DNA of 64,000 nucleotides, taken from contig LUJN01000004.1 of assembly GCA_001689445.1 (NCBI GenBank), forward strand, positions 16,941-80,940, given 5' to 3'. The notes under the pieces were generated by a model. It had not been told where the DNA came from, did not search any database, and was given only the letters and a program-made list of their open reading frames with translations. This DNA comes from Bacteroidales bacterium M3 (GTDB lineage Bacteria; Bacteroidota; Bacteroidia; Bacteroidales; Muribaculaceae). Shown here one piece after another: positions 42,483 to 49,881 of the stretch; within the stretch, counting starts at the first letter, position 1; every line of letters begins with the position of its first letter. Both the position numbers and the translations under genes were made by a program.

Positions 42483-43091
42483 TCAATGTATCATCGTGAA
42501 CAGCAGCACGCACGCCAGCCCGTTGGCCGTGCCGGCCATAACCTGCCAGAAGGTGTGCCGCCCGAGGATGATGCGCGATGTCCCCAGGATGCCGGTCAGC
42601 AGTATGGAGATGTACACCATCGGCATGATGTCAAACACGTTCAGGTGGTCGAGCATGATGCGTATCGTAAGGGCTGTAAGCCCCCCCATAGCGGCGGCGT
42701 GCGCGCTTATCTTCCACCATATGTTGACGATGCACGATACGACGGCTGCCGCCGCGCCTCCGACAAAGAACATGTCGAGCCACAGCGGCGCGTGGATGCG
42801 CCACATGTAGAACCCGCACGCGAGGTAGCACAGAGCCGTCACCACGTAGGGCACATACCGCTCGTTACGGTTGTTAAGCCCCGGGTCGGAGACTTTGCCC
42901 AGGCGGTATAGGGCGAATATGATGGCGCAGGGGATGACGCAGGTGATGATGGCCGTCACCCCCACCACCGTCCACCGCGTGGACGCGGGCAGGAAAAACA
43001 GCACAGTGTACCACAGCGCGACAATCACCGAGTAGGTCGGCACAAATATCGGGCTGAGCAGGTGTGAGAAAAATCGTGCTATGCTATACAT
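42483..43091 (-). CDS. PAP2-like integral membrane protein
   Basis: 202 residues with about six transmembrane helices. It ends in SRIILGRHTFWQVMAGTANG, which matches the SRxxxxxH...D-type third motif of PAP2 phosphatases only in part, and ISAHAAAMGG resembles the second (SGH) motif. The first motif is not clear. It may be a lipid phosphatase or a non-catalytic relative. It lies between rpoN and purE, all in one direction. Confidence 0.6.
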   Translation of the reverse strand: MYSIARFFSHLLSPIFVPTYSVIVALWYTVLFFLPASTRWTVVGVTAIITCVIPCAIIFALYRLGKVSDPGLNNRNERYVPYVVTALCYLACGFYMWRIHAPLWLDMFFVGGAAAAVVSCIVNIWWKISAHAAAMGGLTALTIRIMLDHLNVFDIMPMVYISILLTGILGTSRIILGRHTFWQVMAGTANGLACVLLFTMIH

Positions 43092-43113
43092 GGTCTATCG
43101 TATATTGGCGTTC

Positions 43114-44547
43114 CTATAATTCTTTTCGCAGCCGTGCCACAGGCAGCCCGGCCTTTTCGCGGTATTTGGCCACGGTGCGCCGGGCGATGTCGTAGCCCCG
43201 CTCGGCGAGTATGGCCGTTATGGCTTCGTCGCTCAGGGGGCGGTCTTTCGGCTCCGAACCGATAATCTCCTTTATGGCGGCCATTATCTCGTGCGATGAT
43301 GTGTCGTCATCCTCCTTGGGTCGTTCGTTGAAGAAGTATTTCAGCGGATAGACGCCCCGCGCCGTGGTGACATATTTACCCGCCGTGGCGCGTGATATGA
43401 CCGATAGGTCATATCCCGTCAGGGCGGCCACGTCTTTCAGTATCATCGGGCGCAGCCGTGTCTCGTCGTCGGTGAGGAAGAAGTCCCGCTGTAGCTCCAC
43501 GATGGCTTTCATCACCCTGTAGAGGGTCTCTTGTCTCATTTTCAGTACTTTGATAAATGAGGCTGCCTCGTCATGCTTCTGCTTGATAAATGCCTGGGCC
43601 TCGCGCTGTGCGCGGCTCTGCGTGCCGATGTTGCGCGGGTCGGGGACAAAGCTTTCCTCGATTTGCAGCTCGGGGATATTGTTGAGCAGCGACAGGGTGA
43701 TGGTGTCCCCGTCGGTCTCGACATTGAAGTCGGGGATGATATGGCGTGTGCGGTCATCCTCCCCCCCTCCCGCGAGCAGGCCGCCGGGCTTGGGGTTGAG
43801 GGTGCGTATCTCCTCTATGGCCGCGCGCAGTGCCTGCGGCGTTATGCCGAGGGCTGACGCGAGACGGTCATAATGCTTTTTTGAGAACAGGTCAAAGTAG
43901 TGGGCCACTATCTCTATTGCGGTGCGTGTCTCCACGGTGGCGGGACGCCGTCGCAGTTGCAGCAGCAGGCAGTCGCGCAGGTCCACTGCGCCGATTCCTG
44001 CTGGTTCGAGCGACCTCACGGTCTCCAATGCGTCCCTCACCTCCTCGGTTGTGGCGTCGATTCCCTCGCGGAACGCAAGGTCGTCGGCGATGGAACTTGC
44101 CGTGCGGGTCAGGTAGCCGTTGTCATCGAGGTTGCCGACGATGTACTCCGCTATGGCGCGTTTCTTCTCGGGAAGGTCAAGTTCCGACAGCTGCGATGTC
44201 AGGCTCTCGATGAGGTTTTCCCCGGATGCCACCGCCACAGGCTCGTAGTACGTGTCATCCGCGCTGTGGTTGCGGGCCTCCAGTCGGTAGGATGGGGTCT
44301 CGTCCTCGTTGGGGTAGTCGGCGAGACGCATCTCCTCCGCGCTCTCGCTGTAGGAATCCTCCTCCCCCTCGGCGGCGTTGTCCCCGTGGTCGCTCACCTC
44401 AAGTGCCGGATTTTCATCAACGGCACGCCGCACCTCATCCTCTACCTCAGGCCCCGTCATCTCAAGCATCTTGACAAACTGGACCTGCATGGGGGTGAGA
44501 CGCTGTTGCAGACGCAACTCCTGTGACTGTCTGAGCGATTCTTCCAT
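43114..44547 (-). CDS. rpoN: RNA polymerase sigma-54 factor
   Basis: 477 residues. Region I is Gln/Leu-rich (LRQSQELRLQQRLTPMQVQFVKML), followed by an acidic region II (about 50-110), the core-binding domain, and the C-terminal DNA-binding part ending in the RpoN box ARRTVAKYR near 462. No activator of the NtrC family is encoded in the window. Confidence 0.96.
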   Translation of the reverse strand: MEESLRQSQELRLQQRLTPMQVQFVKMLEMTGPEVEDEVRRAVDENPALEVSDHGDNAAEGEEDSYSESAEEMRLADYPNEDETPSYRLEARNHSADDTYYEPVAVASGENLIESLTSQLSELDLPEKKRAIAEYIVGNLDDNGYLTRTASSIADDLAFREGIDATTEEVRDALETVRSLEPAGIGAVDLRDCLLLQLRRRPATVETRTAIEIVAHYFDLFSKKHYDRLASALGITPQALRAAIEEIRTLNPKPGGLLAGGGEDDRTRHIIPDFNVETDGDTITLSLLNNIPELQIEESFVPDPRNIGTQSRAQREAQAFIKQKHDEAASFIKVLKMRQETLYRVMKAIVELQRDFFLTDDETRLRPMILKDVAALTGYDLSVISRATAGKYVTTARGVYPLKYFFNERPKEDDDTSSHEIMAAIKEIIGSEPKDRPLSDEAITAILAERGYDIARRTVAKYREKAGLPVARLRKEL

Positions 44548-44651
44548 GCCGTTATCTATCCTTCAAACTACAAAATTAGTCAAAACCTCTTACAATCTAA
44601 CACCCCACTCCCCAAAAAGTCATCTCCCCACCCCAAAATTCCCCACTCTTT

Positions 44652-44699
44652 ATAAGGCTTATTAGCCCTATTTGACCTATTCCCCCTATTACTCCCCCC
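44652..44699. repeat. 9-bp-period repeat CCCTATTAG, copy 1
   Basis: A short array of TTATTAGCC/CCTATT units between rpoN and ribD. Related arrays lie at 46912-46975 and 47786-47850. Confidence 0.6.
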
Positions 44700-45708
44700 T
44701 CCGATAAGTCTCAATAACCCTCCCGTCAATGGTGACACTCGACCTCGGCGCCGCGTCAAGCCGCGGGGCCTTCACCCCGCCGCCGAGCTTGAACGGCGCG
44801 GTCTCCACCCGCGCCTCGTCCCACAGCCCGTGGTCGATAAACTGTTGCAGCAGGTTCGCCCCACCCTCGACCAATACGGAGTTTGCCCCCCAGAGCATCA
44901 GCCCGTTCTTGGCGAGAGCGGCTACTGTCTCCTCAAAGGATTCCGTAACCCCGTCGCCTATGCCGGGCAGACACAGTGGCACATGACGCGAGCCGGTGCT
45001 GTGCGGGATGTCGAGCGTGTGAGTGAATATAGCGGGGTAGGGGTCATTCCCCGGCCACAGCCGCGTCGTCAACGACGGCCGGTCGCGGCGCATGGTATTG
45101 GCCCCCACGATTATCATGTCGTTGGTAGCACGAAGACGATGGGCGAGCATCGCCGTGACTGGGGTGGAGAACTTCACCGCCTCCCCGTCATCGGGACGGT
45201 CGCTGTCGATATATCCGTCGGCACTTTGTGCCCATTTGAGCGTGATATACGGGCGATGGAGCGTGTGGGCGGTGACAAACTTGCGGTTAAGCTCCTTGCA
45301 CACCTCCTCCAAAACTCCCGTCACTACCTCCACACCTGCATCGCGCAGCATGGCGACGCCTCGCCCGGCCACCTTCTCGTTGGGGTCTTTCATCCCTATC
45401 ACCACACGTGGAATGCCGCTGTCGATGATGAGCTTGGCACACGGCGGCGTCTTCCCGTAGTGGGAGCACGGCTCAAGGGTGACGTATATAGTCGACCGCG
45501 ACAGCACACCCTTATCCCTGACCGAGGCAATGGCATTTACCTCCGCATGCCCCTCGCCAAACCGCCGGTGAAACCCCTCGCCAACAATCATCCCGTCACA
45601 CACCACAACCGCCCCCACCATCGGGTTGGGCGACGTGTCATACCGTCCCGCGCGCGCCAACTGCAACGCCCGCCGCATATATCTGCAATCCTCCTCATTT
45701 AATTCCAT
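44689..45708 (-). CDS. ribD: bifunctional riboflavin deaminase/reductase
   Basis: 339 residues from the ATG at 45708; an in-frame TTG at 45732 would overlap the upstream gene. The deaminase zinc motifs are HAEVNAIA and PCSHYGKTPPC (about 40-80). The reductase domain starts near 145 with RPYITLKWAQSADGYI. It performs the second and third steps of riboflavin synthesis. The YhcG-type nuclease gene ends 20 bp upstream. Confidence 0.94.
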   Translation of the reverse strand: MELNEEDCRYMRRALQLARAGRYDTSPNPMVGAVVVCDGMIVGEGFHRRFGEGHAEVNAIASVRDKGVLSRSTIYVTLEPCSHYGKTPPCAKLIIDSGIPRVVIGMKDPNEKVAGRGVAMLRDAGVEVVTGVLEEVCKELNRKFVTAHTLHRPYITLKWAQSADGYIDSDRPDDGEAVKFSTPVTAMLAHRLRATNDMIIVGANTMRRDRPSLTTRLWPGNDPYPAIFTHTLDIPHSTGSRHVPLCLPGIGDGVTESFEETVAALAKNGLMLWGANSVLVEGGANLLQQFIDHGLWDEARVETAPFKLGGGVKAPRLDAAPRSSVTIDGRVIETYRRGE

Positions 45709-45728
45709 GTCTGATAAATATTTGATAA

Positions 45729-46799
45729 TCAATGATTCTCTTTTAGATAGAATATTGCCTTCTGACGTTCTATCTCATTGCGTAATTGTTCCGGTGTAGG
45801 CATGTATAGCATGTATCTTGATGCAAACAAATGGTCATTGTCATGTAACACCGAGTATCGGGCGATATCCTCATCCGTGTCCTCGCAAAGTACTATGCCG
45901 ATTGTTGGATTGTCGCCGTCGGTACGTTTAAGTTCGTCATACATCCTTACATACATATCCATCTGCCCCACGTCCTGATGGGTGATTTTGGATGTCTTGA
46001 GGTCTATCAGGACGAAAGATTTCAGAATATAGTTGTAGAATACGAGATCGATGTAATAATCCTCCTTTTCAGTGTGTATATGCTGTTGGCGTGCGACAAA
46101 TGCAAACCCTTTCCCCAACTCAAGGATAAACTTTTCAAGATTGGTGATTATGGCTTGCTCCAGTTCCGACTCATGAAAGGATGTATCGGCTGTGAAACCA
46201 AGAAATTCACCTATCACCGGATTCTTTATAAACTCTGTCGGGTCGGGGGATTGAGGTTGGGATACCTTTTGGAGCATCTCATGCTCCATTAAATCCTTGC
46301 GTTGGGAGATGAGCATCCTGTGATAATACTGTGAGCTGATGTTGCGTTGGAGAGTCCTCACACTCCACGTCTGCTCCTTGGCTTCCTTCTCGTACCACTC
46401 TCGGGCTGAGGTATCATTTTCCTGTAAGAGTGTACGATAATGAGTCCAAGAGAGTAATCCGGCAGATTGTGTACTCAGTGAGTACACAATTGTACCATTA
46501 TGCTCAATAGGAATGAACAAACCTTGCTTTTGACGATAGAAATTCAAGTAATTATATAGGTCTCGTCGTGAAAATCCTTTCCCGTATATGGACGTAAGGC
46601 GTTTGCTGAGGTTGACAATGAGGTTTAACCCATACTCGGCTCTATTTAGATGCATCAGTTCATCGTGGTCAATAATCCTGCCCAGTTGCCAATTCCTGAG
46701 CACAAGTTCATGATTTACGTGTCGATAGGCATTTTCTCGGGCTGTTTCAATTATGCCGCAGGCCTCGGAGAGAAGTCTATTATTTTGTAGCCCGTCCAT
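45729..46799 (-). CDS. YhcG/DUF1016-type PDDEXK nuclease
   Basis: 356 residues. The N-terminal DUF1016 helical domain (about 10-170, with GKGFSRRDLYNYLNFYR and WSVRTLQRNI) is followed by a C-terminal PDDEXK nuclease domain (about 205-350, with YYIDLVFYNYILKSFVLIDLK). The catalytic E-x-K position reads D-L-K. Such genes occur as accessory genes in bacterial genomes and sometimes inside restriction-modification loci. None is present here. The DNA is more AT-rich than the flanking genes, which suggests transfer. Confidence 0.88.
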   Translation of the reverse strand: MDGLQNNRLLSEACGIIETARENAYRHVNHELVLRNWQLGRIIDHDELMHLNRAEYGLNLIVNLSKRLTSIYGKGFSRRDLYNYLNFYRQKQGLFIPIEHNGTIVYSLSTQSAGLLSWTHYRTLLQENDTSAREWYEKEAKEQTWSVRTLQRNISSQYYHRMLISQRKDLMEHEMLQKVSQPQSPDPTEFIKNPVIGEFLGFTADTSFHESELEQAIITNLEKFILELGKGFAFVARQQHIHTEKEDYYIDLVFYNYILKSFVLIDLKTSKITHQDVGQMDMYVRMYDELKRTDGDNPTIGIVLCEDTDEDIARYSVLHDNDHLFASRYMLYMPTPEQLRNEIERQKAIFYLKENH

Positions 46800-46911
46800 T
46801 GATATCTGTTTTAGGAAAATAAGTATTGCTTATGCCAACTGCAAAATTATGAATTTATTTTTTAGTTGCAATCGGCACAAGATAAACTTATCAATGTATT
46901 GGCAGCTCGTC

Positions 46912-46975
46912 CTCTCTCCGCCCTATCTGTCTTATCCGCCCTATTAGCCCTATTAGCCTTATCCCCCCTTAAACC
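46912..46975. repeat. 9-bp-period repeat CCCTATTAG, copy 2
   Basis: About seven units of CTTATCCGC, CCTATTAGC, CCTATTAGC and similar in phase. It lies between the nuclease gene and the unrecognised gene at 47047. Neighbouring sequence on both sides is pyrimidine-rich. Confidence 0.75.
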
Positions 46976-47046
46976 CCAAGCCCTCAAAAAGAAAAACGAC
47001 AAGACCATCATCCCTCCATCCCCGCCTCCCCTACATTTGCAATTTG

Positions 47047-47892
47047 ATGACAACCCTCTTCCCGATATCCACCAGGCCCCGTCCCGTAGTTCTCCCAAAC
47101 TACCTCTACGGCTTCGCGTCATGGTACAGTCGTACAATGGGATTTCCGCTTGCCGTGCGCCATAGCCATATGATAGGGGAGCTTGAGCGGTTACGCCTTT
47201 CCTCTACAGGCTGCGGGCGATTTGCCGGTGGAAATGATATGGGTATGCGGGTCATAATCGAGGATTCCGACCCCGATAACAGCGGAATAGCCGACATCCT
47301 TTCCCTTTACATCTTTTGGCTTGGTACCCGTGTCCTCACCAATCGTCGCCCGCTGGTTTCCGACATCACCGCTTCCGCCGCCAAGCGCCATTTCCGGGAG
47401 CTTGATGCTACGGCACTTGCAATGCTCAATTCTAAGTTCGGCAAGCACGCGGCATTTGCATCAGGCCGTCGTCCCAACCTCATGCGCGGACAGTCCTGTG
47501 ACATTGCCCTCATGCTCAATTGCCACCGTTACCCCCGCAAAGGCCCGTTTGCGTCCCGAGGTCACGACTTCTACCTCTATGGCGTCGACTACTTCAACGA
47601 CCTCCTCCGCACAATCCTCCCGATGCTTCCCACACATCCCGAGAGCATCCTCATCATACACGGCAAGCCCAATCGCCGCATCACCGGCTTCCAGTCACTT
47701 CGCCTGCGGGCCCGTGCCGCCACCACCCCCTACACCCTCCTCACCCCGACAACTACCTCTCCCCCCATCTCCGCCCGCATAGTAATTAAAAGGCTTATTA
47801 GCCCTATTGAACTTATCCGCCCTATTAGCCCTATCCACCTTAAAGACACTAAACTTCTTATCCCCGCGCCGCCAAAAGCCAAAGTCGCATAA
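47047..47892 (+). CDS. unrecognised basic protein, partly made of repeat DNA
   Basis: 281 residues from ATG at 47047. A TACATTTG promoter-like motif (47032-47039) lies only 7 nt before it, so the message would be leaderless. Residues 1-240 look like real protein, with a balanced composition (for example GIADILSLYIFWLGTRVL and FYLYGVDYFNDLLRTILPML). The last ~35 residues are a translation of the 9-bp repeat array (KRLISPIELIRPISPIHLK). I recognise no family. It is convergent with the HmuY-like gene, which is shortened at this boundary. Confidence 0.55.
   Translation: MTTLFPISTRPRPVVLPNYLYGFASWYSRTMGFPLAVRHSHMIGELERLRLSSTGCGRFAGGNDMGMRVIIEDSDPDNSGIADILSLYIFWLGTRVLTNRRPLVSDITASAAKRHFRELDATALAMLNSKFGKHAAFASGRRPNLMRGQSCDIALMLNCHRYPRKGPFASRGHDFYLYGVDYFNDLLRTILPMLPTHPESILIIHGKPNRRITGFQSLRLRARAATTPYTLLTPTTTSPPISARIVIKRLISPIELIRPISPIHLKDTKLLIPAPPKAKVA
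47786..47850. repeat. 9-bp-period repeat CCCTATTAG, copy 3
   Basis: An array of TTAGCCCTATT and CTTATCCGC units inside the 3' end of the gene at 47047-47892. With copy 2 it brackets that gene. Confidence 0.75.
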
Positions 47893-47953
47893 GCGGGAGC
47901 TGTCCCCGCCGCCAAAAGCGAAAAAGACAGCAAGAGCACCTTGAAATACTGTT

Positions 47954-48361
47954 TTATTCCCTCTCGGCGTCGGGTGTGTTGGGGCGGTCCGCGTCGACCG
48001 TCGCGGCATCCGCGGCGGTGACATCGCCGTAACGCTTGCTGTCGATGCGGCGTATGCCGCCACCGGCGTTGCCCGACGTGCCGCTGTTGCTGCGCAGCAT
48101 GTCGCCGCATATGGCGATGTCCCAGTCAGCGCGCTTTGCCCACTCGGCATCGGCCGCCGGGTCATTCTTTGCCGACCGACCGACAACACTGTTTGATTCA
48201 AGCGATATGTAGGTCCACTCGGTGTCCGATATGCCCGAGACGGTCAGCTCGGTATCGTTGTCTGGAGCGTCTTTCCCGCCCTCCTCCTTGTCGTCGGCGC
48301 AGGAGGAAAGCATGGTTATGGTCGCCACGATGGCTATAGGCAATAAGAATATTCTTTTCAC
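47954..48361 (-). CDS. HmuY-like lipoprotein, shortened
   Basis: 135 residues. Lipobox MLSSCADDK. The middle, WTYISLESNSVVG then WAKRADWDIAICGDMLRSNSGTSG (about 49-95), is the conserved N-terminal half of HmuY-family proteins, hemophores first known from Porphyromonas. Family members are normally about 200 residues or more. Here the protein stops soon after the GTSG block with an Ala/Asp-rich tail, so the C-terminal strands are missing. Its ATG overlaps the peptidase stop (ATGA). It may be a natural short form or a gene truncated by the neighbouring repeat-bounded ORF. Confidence 0.72.
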   Translation of the reverse strand: MKRIFLLPIAIVATITMLSSCADDKEEGGKDAPDNDTELTVSGISDTEWTYISLESNSVVGRSAKNDPAADAEWAKRADWDIAICGDMLRSNSGTSGNAGGGIRRIDSKRYGDVTAADAATVDADRPNTPDAERE

Positions 48362-49881
48362 AGTCGGTGATATTTGATGGTGATTGTTCCCGATGAGCGG
48401 TCATATCCGTTGACTGCCATCTTCATTGCGTTTCCCTTGGCCGTTTTTACTACAAACGGTGACGATACCGGAGCATATGTCCCGGCAAGCAGCCAACGCC
48501 ACTTGCTGCACGAGGGGTACACCGACATCGACGCGCCTGTTGCGACGACTATCTGTCCTCCCGTCAGGGCTATATCCCGTTCGGGGCTGATGTATTGCGT
48601 GCCCGTCACGAGGTCGAGCACCGAAAACTCCAGTATCTTCCCCGTTCCCTGTGCTGCCGTGCGCCGCACGGTGAGGAAGAAGCGAGGTTCGTCATATCCC
48701 TTTACGGTCTCGTAGTAGCGGCTGAAGTTCAGCGCCACCTCCATCTCCTCGGGGGCATTGTAGCCCTGCATGGGGACGGCACCGCCCTGGCGGTTCATTA
48801 TGGGGTAGGTAAACTCTACCGAAGGCATCTTTGCATCGCCGTCTGACGCCCCGAGCAGCAGTGACAGCTCGTTGCGCCGCGAGTAGGTGAGTTTGACCTT
48901 GAACACCATTTGCGGCTCGCCGATAAGGGGGGTCACCATATAGGCGTCGGCATCCCCCTCCGTTAGCCCTCCGACAGCGGGGTCGGCGAGCATCACGCTG
49001 TAGGGGATATAGCATTTCCCTTCACTGCCCCATATCGTGCCCCAGCTGTTGACGAAGATAAACGCTCCGCGCTCGTCGTCGGAGATGCTGCCGTCTCCGT
49101 CAAAGTCATACTCCACAGTGTCGTCATACCCCACGACCGTGATGGCGTGCGGGCCGTCCTTCCCCTCTTTGGTCACGATATATCCCACGGAGGTTTGCGA
49201 CGGGCCTTCATAGCGTTTCAGGCCCCAGTCGTCGGTGTCGTAGGATATGGAGGCTATGCCGCCCGCCTCGCTCCCGTCGCCGTGGTCATGCAGGTAGCGG
49301 CGCAGCAGGTCGATGCCCTCGCGGGTCTTGAGGTTGAATTTGGAGTAGCTTCCCACGCGGTAGTTCATCGCCTTGGTGTAGATGTCGTAGCCCGACACCC
49401 ATTGGGTCTGCTGGGGATATGAGTATTCCTTGTCCTCAAATTGTGTCATGTCGAGCGTCCCGCACTCCTTCATGAGGTCATACCCCAGGAAGCTGTGCGA
49501 CCCTTGGTTTTCCCCCTCGTTGAGGAAGTTCCACGTGAAGTGGTAGCAGAACACGTTGGCGGGGTCTGCCGCGTCTCTGTCGAGCAGACGGTTTACCTCG
49601 TAGGAGAACACGTACCTCACGCCCGACGCCTGCGAGCAGGAGTTGTTGGACCCTTGGTTGAACACGGGCACAAAATATTTTTGCCGCGAGTTGTCGACCG
49701 ATGCGGGCAGGTCATTGCTGCGTGACATTATCGTTGGTCGCCACTCGGGCACTGATGCCTTCAGTGCACGTTGTGCTGCCGTGAGCGGGGCGCGGCTAAA
49801 GGGCTGCGCTCCGGCAATCGGCGCGGCAATCGCCGTCAGCGCGATTGCCGCCGCTATCTGTTGTAGTCTATTGTTTCGCAT
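48358..49881 (-). CDS. secreted papain-family (C1A) cysteine peptidase
   Basis: 507 residues. Signal peptide ending IAGA. Catalytic residues are Gln76 and Cys82 (NQGSNNSCSQASG), His245 (GPHAITVVGYDD) and Asn278 (FVNSWGTIWG). The Cys is followed by Ser instead of the usual Trp. There is no long propeptide, and about 200 beta-rich residues follow the catalytic domain. A calcium-like DFDGDGSISDDE loop lies between His and Asn. Related secreted papain enzymes in oral Bacteroidetes (interpain A) break down hemoglobin. It overlaps the C25-like gene by 14 bp and the HmuY-like gene by 4 bp. Confidence 0.9.
   Translation of the reverse strand: MRNNRLQQIAAAIALTAIAAPIAGAQPFSRAPLTAAQRALKASVPEWRPTIMSRSNDLPASVDNSRQKYFVPVFNQGSNNSCSQASGVRYVFSYEVNRLLDRDAADPANVFCYHFTWNFLNEGENQGSHSFLGYDLMKECGTLDMTQFEDKEYSYPQQTQWVSGYDIYTKAMNYRVGSYSKFNLKTREGIDLLRRYLHDHGDGSEAGGIASISYDTDDWGLKRYEGPSQTSVGYIVTKEGKDGPHAITVVGYDDTVEYDFDGDGSISDDERGAFIFVNSWGTIWGSEGKCYIPYSVMLADPAVGGLTEGDADAYMVTPLIGEPQMVFKVKLTYSRRNELSLLLGASDGDAKMPSVEFTYPIMNRQGGAVPMQGYNAPEEMEVALNFSRYYETVKGYDEPRFFLTVRRTAAQGTGKILEFSVLDLVTGTQYISPERDIALTGGQIVVATGASMSVYPSCSKWRWLLAGTYAPVSSPFVVKTAKGNAMKMAVNGYDRSSGTITIKYHRL

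Noticed and set aside
46866..47165. Alanine/leucine/proline-rich + strand open frame
   Set aside because: It is a translation of the 9-bp repeat array and adjacent pyrimidine-rich DNA, and it overlaps a better candidate gene.
49526..49541. parS-like sequence around CCACGTGAAG in the papain peptidase gene
   Set aside because: Only the central CACGTGAA matches; the outer arms do not, and it is within ordinary codons.
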